Assembly: GCF_004664715.2 (NCBI RefSeq)
Contig: NC_051075.1
Location: 88,344,709-88,408,708, forward strand
DNA: 64,000 nucleotides
DNA from: Peromyscus leucopus
Taxonomy: Eukaryota > Chordata > Mammalia > Rodentia > Cricetidae
Direction of reading: 5' to 3'
Below are positions 48,586-60,163 of the stretch, in pieces; the stretch's first letter is position 1, and every line of letters starts with the position of its first letter. The notes under the pieces were generated by a model that was given only the letters and a program-made list of their open reading frames with translations, was not told the DNA's origin and ran no database searches. The position numbers and the translations under genes were made by a program.

Positions 48586-50036
48586 GTGACTAGGCTCAAA
48601 AACGGCATGTGGGCCAACAAGCCCATACACCCCAAGGTGGCCTGCACAGAAATTGAATGTGAGCAAAACTGCACAATCATGCCACAATATGACCAGTTTC
48701 AGAAATAGTGTGTGGGTGAACATACAGTTCCACATGGTAGACAGGATCAAAATCGGCATGCAGGCCAACAAACCTACACACCCCACTATATGACCTGGTT
48801 TGGAAATGGCATGTAGGCAAACACGCTGGTACATTCCTCCATTTGATCCATCTCAGAAGAAGCTTGTAAGCTGTAGCAGTAACGCCCGCGTTACCAATAC
48901 CCGTTCACCATGTCCGAGCGAAGGGCTGCGGATTAAAAAATAGAGACAAGAGACAGCGAGTCATTTGCCATGGCTGAATGCCAAATGCCGTTTATTGAAA
49001 GGGGGAAGAAACCTTAAATACAGGCTTACAGCACAAATGGAGGATCCCCTGAGGGCAGAAGTTCGCTACCAATGGTCTACAATCTAGACCCAAAGTTCTG
49101 CATTCTTGCATCTAAGTTGTTTACACCAAATACAGGATGCACCTAAGTTGTTTACACCACAAGCAGGATGTAGGAACAAAGAACCTCCGGTAAGCTCTCC
49201 GATGATCCTAAGCTGAGAAGGACACCGGCAGGGAATCTGAATAGGGAGGACACCTGGTCAGCAAGCGAGGCTGCAGACACTCACAGTCGGGGGTCAGGGC
49301 CCATGGCGCCCACAGTAAGCCAAAATGTCCATACAATCACACATATGAATGTCTTAGAAATGCTGCATGGTCCAAATTTCCATACACACACCCATGCAAA
49401 CAGACATGGAGATGGCACATTAACAAAAATGCCCATACACCCACCCATAGGTCAGGTCTCAGAAATAGCTTATGAGCCAACATGCTTGGATAACTCCCAT
49501 AGGACTGGTTGCAGAAATGACCCTCCCTCATGTCACCAGGTTTAGAAATGGCATGTAGTCTGATATGCCCAAACAACTCCCCGCCCCCATATCACCAGGC
49601 TCAGAAATTTCATGTGGGACATGTACATGCACATCCTCATCTGACAAATGCCAGAAATGGCATGTGTGCCAAAATGCCCACACCTGCCCCCATGTAACTG
49701 GGCTTATAAATGCTTTATAGGCCAAACACACATACACCCACCCATAGGATAAGGCTCAGAAATGTCTTATGGTCCAACATGTTCTTACAACTCCCACAGG
49801 ATTGATCTCAGAAATGGCTTCTGGGTCAACATGACCATACACATCTCCCATGTGACCAAGCTGGTACATGACATGTGGGAAAACATGCCCAAACACACTC
49901 ATAGAGGACATGCTCATAACCCACCAATATGAAAAGGCTTGGCACGTGGGCCAATATGTCCATCATCCATCCATATGACAGTTCTCAGAAATGGTATGTG
50001 GTCCAACGTACTCACATTCTCTCCCATATGATCCAA
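48586..50036 (-). repeat. 52-bp minisatellite array, reverse arm (~18 copies)
   Basis: The plus-strand unit is close to ATGTGACCAGGCTCAGAAAT then GGCATGTGGGCCAACATGCC and CATACACC. Its reverse complement (ATTTCTGAGCCTGGTCACAT..GCATGTTGGCCCACATGCC) lines up with the unit of the preceding array, so the two arrays are one family in opposite orientation. A solo LTR interrupts it at 48872-49314. Confidence 0.85.
48872..49314 (-). mobile_element. Solo LTR inside the minisatellite, ERV2-like
   Basis: 443 bp, TG..CA, with a perfect 6-bp duplication GTAAGC (48866-48871 and 49315-49320). On the minus strand it has a TATA-like CTGTATTTAAGG followed by a CAATAAACGGC polyadenylation region, an intact U3-R-U5 layout. 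An imperfect TAAGTTGTTTACACCA repeat occurs twice in U3. A different family from A; looks young. Confidence 0.93.
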
Positions 50037-50122
50037 TGCCCTCTTCTGGCTTCCACAGTCACCCACACACGTGTGCGCAGACACACATATAAATAAAATA
50101 TAAAACATCTTTTTAAAAAATG
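50037..50122 (+). mobile_element. B3 SINE 3' fragment
   Basis: GCCCTCTTCTGGCTTCCACA, CACCCACACACGTGTG and an ATAAATAAAATA tail. Confidence 0.75.
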
Positions 50123-50125
50123 AGT

Positions 50126-50350
50126 TTGAGGCCAGCCTGGGATACATGAGACCCTGTCTTAAAAATAAAAATTCAAGTGCCAGGTGGCAATGGCGCATGC
50201 CTTTAATCCCAGCACTCAGGAGGCAGAGCCAGGCAGATCTCTGTGAGTTCAAGGCCAGCCTGGTCTACAGAGTGAGATCCAGGACAGGCACCAAAACTAC
50301 ACAGAGAAACCCTGTCTCGAAAAACCCAAAATAAGTAAATAAATAAATAA
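50126..50350 (+). mobile_element. B1 fragment followed by a full B1
   Basis: 50126-50175 is a B1 3' half (TTTGAGGCCAGCCTGGGATA to CCTGTCTTAAAAATAAAA). 50177-50325 is a full B1 (CAGGTGGCAATGGCGCATGC to CCTGTCTCGAAAAACCC) with an AAAT-repeat tail. Confidence 0.92.
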
Positions 50351-50357
50351 ATATTCG

Positions 50358-50575
50358 AGGGTAGAGAGATGGCTCAGCAGTTAAGAGCAGGGAGGGAATC
50401 AAAGATTGCCACCACACACATGGCAGGTCACAAGTCTGTCACTCCACTTCTAGGGGACCTGACATCATCTTCTGGCCTATTTAGGAACGAGGCATGCATA
50501 CGGTACACAGACATACATGCATGCAGGCAACACACTCATAAGCATGCACATAATATAATCTTTTTTAAAAAGTAG
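50358..50575 (+). mobile_element. B3 SINE
   Basis: GGTAGAGAGATGGCTCAGCA head, CACTTCTAGGGGACCTGACA, TCATCTTCTGGCC, ATGCATGCAGGCAACACACT and an AATATAATC tail. Confidence 0.9.
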
Positions 50576-50609
50576 AAACTAAAAATTGTTTAAAGAAATG
50601 GCAACTACC

Positions 50610-50790
50610 GCCGGGCGATGGTGGCGCACGCCTTTAATCCCAGCACTCGGGAGGCAGAGCCAGGTGGATCTCTGTGAGTTCGAGGCCAGCCTGGACTACC
50701 AAGTGAGTCCCAGGAAAGGCACAAAGCTACACAGAGAAACCCTGTCTCGAAAAACAAAAACAAAAACAAAAACAAAAACAAAAAAAAAAG
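50610..50790 (+). mobile_element. B1 SINE, young
   Basis: GCCGGGCGATGGTGGCGCAC to GAAACCCTGTCTCGAAAAAC with a (CAAAAA)n tail. Perfect 18-bp target duplication AAAGAAATGGCAACTACC at 50592-50609 and 50791-50808. Confidence 0.98.
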
Positions 50791-50997
50791 AAAGAAATGG
50801 CAACTACCTTCAACAGATTTTCCTAGGACTAAGTCCATTTTAATATATGCCAAATATGTAAATACGCAAGTATAGTTTTAAGTACATTTTAGCATACCGT
50901 ACCACAATGTATTATATCTTCAATGTGATTGATGCCAGGCAGAAAATAAGAAGCGATTTTATGTCCAGTCTGATTCCAATGGTGAAGCACGCTCCAA

Positions 50998-51055
50998 CAC
51001 CAGATGTGGTGGCATACACCATTAATCCCAGCCCTCAGGGGAGGTAGAGGAGGAC
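50998..51055 (+). mobile_element. B1 5' fragment
   Basis: CAGATGTGGTGGCATACACC and TTAATCCCAGCCCTCAGGGG are a B1 head only. Confidence 0.75.
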
Positions 51056-52408
51056 TGTGCTCCCAGCCACTGAGTCTTTCTTTGGTCCCTTCCTAATATT
51101 TTCTATCTGAAATGTTTAGAATAATATTTCTCTTTCAAGGTTATAAAAGTATTCACGCACTTTTCATGTCTTCCCATTTAAATCCCTGATCTGTAATACA
51201 ATTTATTTCAGTGAAAGTGTGAAGAATATATTTGCTATTTTAAAAAAAGATGCTAGCTAATCATACTGACATCATTCATGAGATAATTATATTTCCCTAC
51301 AGTCTTTAAATACAACTTGTATCAAATACTAAATTACCATATCCCCGGAAAACAAGTTTGGAAGCTATTGTAATAGTTCTATTTCTGGACTGTTTTCTTC
51401 GGGCGAGGGCTAAAGTTAATAAAGATACTTTAATGTAGGCTTAAGCACAAGAGTAGAGAAAGGTGTTTGGGAACAAAGACAGCCCTGAGAGCATGGGTAT
51501 GGCTTCTCTAAGAGAAGGTTACAGTGTCCTTTTATTGTGGTACCAAGGTCAAAATATTTTAGCATTGTAATTTAACATCTAATGAGACACTCTTGCCATA
51601 CTTTCTTCTAGAGTTTTCTTAATTATTTCTCTTATTATGCATTGCTCAAAATATTAGTCAGTGAGCACCGACCCTTACTGTATGAGAGACTTTCTCCCAA
51701 GTGTTGGAATCTAAGAAACGAGGTTCATTCCGGCAAAGAGTTTGAATAGTCTGGAGGAGGAAGCAGGGTGTGGAATGTTTTCAGTGAAGGTTGTGATTCA
51801 TTCAAAGTCAGAAAGGGGTAGGTGATGTAATAGAAGACAATCCAGTGGGATGCTAATCCAGGAACCTCCTTCTGAGGAGGGGACATTTGCCAGGATGAAA
51901 AGGAGCTAGCCATGCACAGGAGGAGTGTGACCAGTGGAAGGAAGAACAAGACAGGTGTGGCAGTGCAATCCCATAATCCTACGCTCACATAGCGCTTCTG
52001 ATTGCCTTCATTCCCTTATTCAGGCACCTACTGCTCTCCTCTGACCACATTGCCCACATCCCTGCTAATCGCTTCCATGAACTAACATCTTTTTATTCCA
52101 TTTGTATTCCTCTGGATCTTACTAGGGCAGTCTGTGGGTAGGAACTGTCCATCACAGCCTGGTAGATTCACAACTGGATATACACAAGGCAAAGACCCCT
52201 TTCTCCACTATTCATCGGTAGTAGTCAATTGTTTGTATTAAGTGTTAGGGTTCTATGGAACCCCATGTGATCCATGGTTTCCTATTGAGAGGGCCTGTTT
52301 TATGCAAGCTCACTGGAAGGAATCAGTGCATTGATGGGGACAAGGCATCAGGAGTCAAGGTTGTTCTCAGTTATTTAGCAAATGGAAGGTCAGCCCATGC
52401 TACACGAA

Positions 52409-52414
<6 letters not shown>
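51056..52414. other. Intergenic, nothing recognised
   Basis: Unique-looking, with no supported gene or repeat. Confidence 0.5.

Positions 52415-52457
<43 letters not shown>
52415..52457. repeat. (AC)n microsatellite
   Basis: About 21 AC units. Confidence 0.98.
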
Positions 52458-52458
<1 letters not shown>

Positions 52459-53433
52459 CACCAAAGGAAGAACAAGATTGACAGTCCCAAGTTTCAGCAA
52501 AAAAGGGGGGTTATGGGGTTGCAGCAGCCTGAGGACAGAGTGAACATCTTCGATTTCTGTACTCACTGTCCATGCTGGTTGCTTTAAACTATAGACTGAT
52601 GGTCTTGTGGAAGAGAGGGCCTGATAGCAACAAGCTTAAATCCAGAACTGACTTGAAGAAAGTGTGAGTGGTTGAAGACTGAGGGCCCCGAGTCTGAGCT
52701 TCATTCACTTGTTCATTCAATGTTTTCAGTGAGTATTTATATGAGGAGTACTGTTACAGGAACTCTGGAAAGAGATGAATAACACAGGATGCTCAAAAGA
52801 GACACATGATGAGGAACAAGATAAAGGGTTGGGGTACACGATAGAAAAGAGGGCGAAACTTCAGCCTATCACTGGGCTGACATCTGACTTCAGGTTTGGA
52901 GGAAATAGAATGAGCCATTCCAAGCAAGAGAGGCAATCTCAGTGACAGCTTCCATGTGAGGACCTGTCTGGCCATGGTAAAATCATCAGAGGTTGATAGT
53001 GCTGGAGCTCTAGGGCCCGGGAGAGAGTGGGAGATAATGAGGCTAGAGAGAGCCCAGACGCACTCACACAAGCTCCTCCAACCATCGCTCCGTGTGTTGG
53101 GAGTGGGAAGAGCCAATAGTCACTGTTCTCAGAAGGCATCATTAGTTCTACCTAATTACACCTTGACACTGTCTAGAAAGAAATGATGGCCCAATTCCTT
53201 ATTGGTTTGGAAATTGCAGGGAGTTGGCAGCTAAAACATTCTGGGTTGCAGTGGGAACAGCTGGAGGATGGGCTTTGTAGCACCAAAAAGCCACTGATTT
53301 CCATTTCCACTAAGAAAGACATGCAATTGTCTTCTCAGAACACCTTTGGGAGAACAAAGGAGAAAGAACAGTCTTACCTCTCTCTCCACCCATGAACAGT
53401 AGTCCTAAGACCTCCACATGCATCTGTGGCATG
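52458..53433. other. Intergenic, nothing recognised
   Basis: No gene or repeat that I can support. Confidence 0.5.
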
Positions 53434-53437
53434 CACA

Positions 53438-53483
<46 letters not shown>
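53434..53483. repeat. (CA)n microsatellite
   Basis: About 24 CA units. Confidence 0.98.
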
Positions 53484-53487
<4 letters not shown>

Positions 53488-53557
53488 CACGTATAATGTT
53501 TAATAGGGCTTAGATTTTTCTCACAGTGATATAAAGAGCTTAAGGATTTCTTAAGAA

Positions 53558-53900
53558 GGGAGCTGGAGAGATGGTTCAGTTGGTAAAATGCTTGCCGCAT
53601 AAGTGCGGGGACCCAAGTTCAATCTTGGGCAACTGTGTTTTCAAAAGAAAAAGACAGGAAAAGGCAGGTGCTTATAACCCCAGCACTGGAGAGAATACAG
53701 GCAGATCTCCGGAGCTCTGGCCAGCAGCTTAACCTGCTTGGTGAGCTCCGGGTCCCAGTGAGAGACGGCAGCTCAATAAACAAGATGAATAGCACCTAAG
53801 GAACATCTGAAATTGGCCTCTGGCCTCCACACGTATGTGCATTCATTCACACCCATACCATGAACATGAACATACACATACACACAGAGAAAGAGATGTG
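53558..53900 (+). mobile_element. B4-like composite SINE (tRNA head plus B1-like middle)
   Basis: GAGCTGGAGAGATGGTTCAG head, AGTTCAATCTTGGGCAACTG, then a B1-like CTTATAACCCCAGCACTGGA, GTGAGCTCCGGGTCCCAGTG, TGGCCTCTGGCCTCCACACG and a CA-rich tail. Confidence 0.85.
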
Positions 53901-54654
53901 ATGAGGAGGGGAGGAGTGGATTTCCTAAAAGATCCTTCTACTCCTTTGCTCTCCAAGTGGCCTCAACTCCTTAGACAAGGTTTCCAGCTCTTCTTCATTT
54001 CCTTCCAGATCCTGAAAGTCAGGTAAACAGATTAAATCCACATGCGACGAAGAGGGGCTCAGACTGAAGCTGAGAGGCTCCTCACCTGCCATTCCCAACC
54101 ACTGAGGAGTTCAGCTCTAGGCAACGCTCTAGTTCTGCTGAGTTGGAGTCTCGTCAGCCTCTACAGAATCATTTTTCTTTGAAGAAATTTTTGGGAAGCC
54201 ACCTCCAGGACAACCAAACGTGGAGCTAAGCAAGGAAGAGCCGCCTGCTGCTTTAGTCCACTGGAGCCTCTCTGTACCTGGATGTGGTCCCCTCAGTCCC
54301 TGACTTAGCTCACGGTCAAACAGGGCAGATACAATTAGATTCGAGCTGCCTCCTGCTGCTGCTGTCTGTGGTCTGGCTGGCCTCTAGAGAGACGTGCTCT
54401 TTGAGCCGCTTCCTGAATCTCCCATGGAATCCAAACATTAGAAAGTTAGACCCCTTCAGGATCCATAGATGCAAACTTTAACTGAGAAGTTCATCCTGTG
54501 GACACTCTCATCTCGTCCCTAAATAAAAGAAACAAGTGGAATGTCATCTTTGGGGTTTGCCATTGCACCCGTGAACACATTGCAGCTGTGGTTGCCCGCA
54601 CAAGATCAGTCCACACGATCCATCAACATTCCAACAGGCAGCACCAGTTGGATT
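53901..54654. other. Intergenic, nothing recognised
   Basis: No gene or repeat that I can support. Confidence 0.45.
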
Positions 54655-54838
54655 CAGTGGGCTATTAACCAAAAAGGGGGGATAAGAGGAGAAGTGGAGA
54701 GGGGAGTCTTAGGGGTGTCTGGTGGGAGTGGGAAAGAGGAGTTGGGGGTTCCTGAGGGAGTTGAGGGTGTATATTATGAAGATGAATTCTTTACATGTAT
54801 GAAATTGTCAAAGAATAAATAAAAGATATTCTCTTAAA
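54655..54838 (+). mobile_element. L1 3' end, old
   Basis: G-rich 3' UTR ending ACATGTATGAAATTGTCAAA, GAATAAATAAAAGATAT. Severely 5'-truncated. Confidence 0.75.
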
Positions 54839-54861
54839 AACTGAAATAGAAGAGATTAAGA

Positions 54862-54980
54862 TCTGCTAGACATGGTGGCACATACCCATAACCCTAGTAC
54901 TTGGGAGGCCAAAGCAGGAGGATCATGAGTTCGAGATTAGCCTGGGCTACATATCCAGACCCTTTTTCAAAAATAGAGAT
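54862..54980 (+). mobile_element. B1-like SINE, old
   Basis: CTAGACATGGTGGCACATAC, CTTGGGAGGCCAAAGCAGGA, GATCATGAGTTCGAGATTAG. Confidence 0.8.
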
Positions 54981-55449
54981 GGAAAGGGTGAGGAAGAGGG
55001 AAGAGAAAACCAGAGAAGTAAGCAGCTTAGATCTGCCTTGAGTTCTGTGAGCATTTAAAAACCCGTGCTTATTTCTATTCATCCCTGGATACTCCATTTC
55101 AGTTCCTTTGATTAGGGCAGGCACAACCAGGCAGGCTAGAAGAACTGTGTAAAAAGCCACTGTAGATGTCTGCCTAACAAATCAGAAATTCTTCTATGCT
55201 GGCCTTCCTCCTAGTTCTTAGAATGTCCCTTCCTCCTCAACTCTGAGCTCTGGTTCTTAGTTTCAGGCCCCTGAAGTGGTGACCACTCTATACTACTTAC
55301 CATAAGTCTAGTCGTGCCCACCTTTGGGATTTGCTAATTGCTACTTGTCCATCATCATTCATGGTAACCATGAGTTATAAATGACTCATGCTCCAAGCCT
55401 GTGTCATCTGGCTCCTGTCACATGGGGCCTAGAGAACAATATTTTCTTT
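54981..55449. other. Intergenic; palindromic GGTAACC motif near 55.37 kb
   Basis: Contains the perfect palindrome CATGGTAACCATG at 55362-55374, with TGACTCAT (AP-1-like) at 55382-55389. Otherwise unrecognised. Confidence 0.4.
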
Positions 55450-55585
55450 GGGCTCTTACGTGTGCGCGCGCGCATGCGCGCGCGCGATGAAAATTCATGT
55501 AGAGTCAGCTGTCTCTCTGTCTCTCTGTTTGTCTGTCTCTCTGTGTCTCTCTGTGTCTCTCTCTGTCTCTCTCTCTGTCTCTCTC

Positions 55586-55621
<36 letters not shown>

Positions 55622-55702
55622 CCATGTGGATCCCAGGAATTAAACTCAGGTCATCAGCCCTGGTGGCAAGTGCCTTTACCCACTGAGCCATCTTGTTGGC
55701 CC
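55450..55702 (-). mobile_element. B3/B4-type SINE expanded by CG and CT tracts
   Basis: The SINE head is at the right (CCCATGTGGATCCCAGGAAT, AACTCAGGTCATCAGCCCTG, CACTGAGCCATCTTGTTGGC). The interior holds a GCGC palindrome (55464-55485) and a long CT/TCTG tract (about 55508-55620), which generates the Leu/Ser frames. Confidence 0.85.
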
Positions 55703-56316
55703 TCTAAGACTCTTATTTGGGGTACTCAGTTAGTCTTGCCACACTCGAGGGTTACTAACCTGAATCCTCCCAGACATGAATGAGTTGTGTGGTGTGCACC
55801 TCTACCTTGTCCTCTGCTTGACCTCAGATGAGGAAGTCAGATGGGGAAGGATGACCTCAACGCAGTGGTTGAGCTTCAGTTTCGCACAAACCTGAGATTG
55901 GTGCTTTCCAGAACCAAGAGGTCAAGTTCTGATGCATTCTCTCATTAGAAATCCATAGGATCCTGACAAATAGTCCTAATGGTTTGTGGTAGCTTTCTTG
56001 GTGCCAACCTGGTCAACACACTAGCTAAGAAATCAAGAATGGCCTGAGTTTACAAGCTGAATGCACTTTGCCGGGTCAATATCTTGTGAAGATCCTCAGT
56101 AGTCATGTACAGCATAAAAACCCCTTGGTCAAAAAATGGATTCCAGAAGGTGGTAGCCACATATATAGCACAGTGACAGCATAGCCTCCTTGGCTTGTGG
56201 AAGTATCTTCGATGATGATCACCCTGTGACACAATTCTCAGAACCTACCTTGTCATTAAGCAACACAAAACTGTGTTTTACAAGATCCTCCAAGGCTAGA
56301 CTCTACAGGACACAAA
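55703..56316. other. Intergenic, nothing recognised
   Basis: No gene or repeat that I can support. Confidence 0.45.
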
Positions 56317-56321
56317 CCCAA

Positions 56322-56891
56322 TGTATTAGTCAGGGTTCTCTAGAGGAACAGAACTTATAGCATGAATATGAATAGATAGATGATAGATAGATAGATAGAT
56401 AGATAGACAGATAGATAGATAGATAGATAGATTTTTTAGAATGGCTAGTCCAGCTAGTCCAACAATGGTTGTCTACCAATGGAAAATTCAAAAACCCAGT
56501 AGTTGTTCACTCCATGAGGCGGGGTATCTCAGCTGGTCTTTAGTATATGCTAGAATCCCAAAGAAGTGGGCTTTAATGCCAGTGAAGGAATAGACTTGCC
56601 AGAGAGAGTGAGGGCAAGCAAGCAAAGAGAACAAGCTTACTTCCTCCACATCCTTTCTTTTAGACTGCCAGCAAAAGGTGTGGACCAGATTAAAGGTGGA
56701 TCTTCCCTCCTCAAAAGAACTGGATTAAAAGTAAGTCTTTGCAGACGGGTTGTAGTGGTGCATGCCTTTAATCCCAGCACTCGGGAGGCAGAAGCAGGTA
56801 GATCTCTGTGTTTGAGGCCAGCCTGGTCTACAAAGTGAATTCTAGGACAGCCAGGGCTACACAGAGAAACCGTCTCAGAAAAACATAGATA

Positions 56892-56964
<73 letters not shown>

Positions 56965-57080
56965 TGAAATGGATCTTTCAAATTACTTAATTTAGAAAAA
57001 TCCCTCTCGGGTATACCCAGCCACTTGGGTTCTAGTTAATTCCAGGTGTGTCTAGTTGACAACCAAAAATAACCATCACA
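56322..57080 (-). mobile_element. MaLR (MLT1-like) solo LTR carrying a B1
   Basis: Plus view runs TGTATTAGTCAGGGTTCTCT to TTGACAACCAAAAATAACCA-TCACA, the reverse of an MLT1-type LTR. CCCAA and CCCAG at 56317-56321 and 57081-57085 are a 5-bp duplication, as expected for ERVL/MaLR. It contains (GATA)n at 56372-56432 and a B1 insertion. Confidence 0.85.
56740..56962 (+). mobile_element. B1 SINE with (GA)n tail
   Basis: CGGGTTGTAGTGGTGCATGC to GAGAAACCGTCTCAGAAAAA. The A-rich tail has turned into about 34 GA units (56894-56962). It sits inside the MaLR LTR. Confidence 0.95.
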
Positions 57081-57085
57081 CCCAG

Positions 57086-59467
57086 CCTGTACTCTTATTT
57101 CTCACTCACTCTAAGCTCCGTATCTGCACCACTGAACTAGAACCATGCCCTGATTCCAGTTTCTGGTGCCACGGAGGCCGCCAGAGTGCACGGGGGCTTT
57201 GACCCGAGGGCATCTGAGGTGCTTTAGCCCACTCCAAGCATGCCAGCAACCACTTGGCATCGTCATCCCTGGAAAGGGCAAAGACAGGAAGGGCTTAGGG
57301 GGAGCTGGGGAAGTTTGGCCACTTCCAGTGAATAAATAAATGACTTAACAGAAAGGTGTCAAGTCCTTTGTGCTGCGATGAGTAAGATCCCATCTGCCTT
57401 TCCAGTGTATGCTAGGCCCTGAGATAAATAAACAAGTCCTGGTTCACTCCTTCCATCAAGAATGTCACAATAAAAAAAAGGAACTATTAAGCAAAAACAA
57501 CGTGCTTTGGAGACCGTTTCCAACACCACTCACACAGTAGCTTCATGTCAGAGAAGACCAAAGCACCAGTCTACTGGTTTTGATTTCCCTTCTGCTGATC
57601 TGATCACAAAGCATCTTCACAGCTCATAAGAAAACAGTTTACAGCTGCCTGAAATGTAATGGAATATAAAACACTGTCCTATATACACAAGTATTTACAT
57701 AGACCATACTGCTTTACTTTCTTGTCACAAAGTTAGGGCATACTTGTGTTAAAAATTCAAGGTCTTCTAAACTGCCCATCAAAAGGACTAAAATTCCAGC
57801 CAGGCACCCACCAGAAGGATGATGGGAAATAGACTTCATGATAAATCTCTACCTATAATTGTGCCTACACAAAAATGCAGAGAGAAAGGCACACTTTGTG
57901 CTGGGAATCAATGTCAATGGGCAAAGTGGTTCTTCCACGCAGTTCTGTTTGATCTGTTTTAATATTGTATTGTATATGTGTTTTAAATAATGTTTTAAAA
58001 ATCAGAAGATGGAGAGCACCTGACGTCGTGCTTGCCTTCGCTCTCACTCTGACTCATTCTGGGAAACTGTTCTTCCTTGTGGTTCTAGAGGGAGCATCCA
58101 CAGTGCCTCACATCTTCCCCCTACAGTCCCTGAGCTGGGCTATTAGCTTAATCTCATTCAACCACAGCACAAAGTAAGTGAACCACGAAAGTTTCCTGTG
58201 CAACCGCCTTCTCCTGCCACCCACTCTCACATTCGGTCCTGGAACTTTCCACGTGTAGGTGGCCTACGGTGTTCGTCCATTTGAGCTAGTTTATTTGTTT
58301 ATATTCTTTTTCCATTTCCCCTTTCTTGACCGCATTAGTCATGCTATTTGCTGCATTATGTTTGGTTATCACATCTCTCTCCTCTGATGGCACACTGCCA
58401 GACCCCACATTTACTTCTCCTTTGCACTGGACCATTAGCCCTCTCAAGAGTGAGCACCCCGGGTCATTTCCTCTCACAGTGACAGATCCATTCCCATCAC
58501 TCTGCAGCTTTGAGTGTCTTAACAGCTCAGACGCTCTATTCTTGGGCCTTTCTTGAATACCTCCTTGGAAAGAAGACTCGTTCTTAATGAAAATGCTGAT
58601 CAGGGAACCATGCTGACGGTGTCACGGTCCTCTGAGCTGGGACAACCAGCATAGTTTCAGCACTTGGAAACCAATAATAAGTGGGCAACCTTCTATTGCT
58701 TCCTTAATTTAAATGAACAAGTGGATTTCCAGATACTGTGTGAAAAGCTAGTAAATCATCAATAACTTCAGCAACTTTGGTTGTATAGAAAGGACAGATA
58801 TGTGAGAATATATTTAAAGCAAGAGGCACAGGTTTACAAATATTCATTCAAAATATTTTCTTAGAAAAAAAAAAAGCATGTTCTACTTACCAATTGTTAT
58901 CTCTACCAGATGAATGGGTGACCATATGATTCTTATTGCCCCCTCTTTTGTTTATTTATATTTTTAGAAAATTTCCCCTGTCACATGCCATCAAATGCAG
59001 TGAACAGTCTTGTTTCAGTACCAGTACAAGCAAGCCAACTGTAAAAATACTTATAAGGAAATTTAAACTCTAGATATTTGATGATACTAAAGCAGTATTA
59101 TTCTCGTGAGGTTCGTTTAAGATGCTACAATAATGTTGGAAAGATAATCTTTATCTTTTAGATAAATGCACTGATATATTCATGGATGAAATGAAGTTTA
59201 TGGCTCTTATGGGTAATTAATTCATTATGTATAGTAAGTGGCTGGGAATTCAAACATCAAGAAATCATGAGTTTATAATTACTGAAGTTGGGCAACAGAT
59301 TCATGATGCTCATTTCCATATAGTTTACTTTTATATTTGATATCTTCTATAATAAAATACATAATAATGGCCAATATAACAATCACTTAATAATAACTAA
59401 TATCATACTTTTTCTATAATAAGTAGGCCTATCTTCTAACTGTCTCTACCTATTTTCATGCTGTTGG
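57086..59467. other. Intergenic, nothing recognised
   Basis: 2.4 kb without a repeat I can name. It is the longest repeat-free stretch near Scg3 and a reasonable place for conserved regulatory sequence. Confidence 0.45.
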
Positions 59468-59600
59468 TTTATTTTTTGAGACAGAGCTTCATGTATTCCA
59501 GGCTGGCCTTGAACTTGCAATGTAATAAGACCTTAAGCCTTATCCTACTACCCCCATTGCCTGAGTGCTGAGATTAGAGGTGTGTGCCACCAGATAAGGT
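59468..59600 (-). mobile_element. B1 SINE, diverged
   Basis: TTTTTTGAGACAGAGCTTCA, CCAGGCTGGCCTTGAACTTG, GAGATTAGAGGTGTGTGCCA. Confidence 0.85.
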
Positions 59601-60163
59601 AGATATCTCCATCTTCAAGACTCACAGCTCAAAAAGCATCTCATGTGACAGTTTATCCACTTGTGTGCTGAAAGACACACACAGGCCACAGTGACAGACT
59701 CACTGTGTGTCATGCTACTCTTTCCATCTCTTTCCATGATCATCTGGGTCATGCTACTCTCTTCCAAATTCAACATACTTTTAAAATACTTAATGTTTAT
59801 ATGCTTTTGCATATAAGAATGAAATATTTTAATCTTTTTTTAATATTAACAAAATAATTTTTCTTCCAAACCTTGTGTCTTAGAGTTTCTATTGCTGTGA
59901 AGAGACACCATGACCACAGTAACTCTTATCAAGGAAAACATTTGACTGGGGCTGGCTTACAGTGCAGAGGTTCAGTCCATTATCATCATGGTGGGAAGCA
60001 TGGCAGCATGCAGGCAGATAGGTGCTGGAGAGGTAGCTGAGAATTCTACATCTGGATCGGCAAGCAGCAGAAAGAGTGAGGAACTAGGCCTGCCTTGAGC
60101 TTCTGAAACCTCAAAGCCCACCCCACAGTGACACACTTCCTCCAACAAGGCCACACCTACTTT

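Noticed and set aside
47166..50036. CRISPR-like or coding repeat interpretation of the arrays
   Set aside because: There are no unique spacers between identical repeats; units are degenerate and contiguous, in a mammalian genome.
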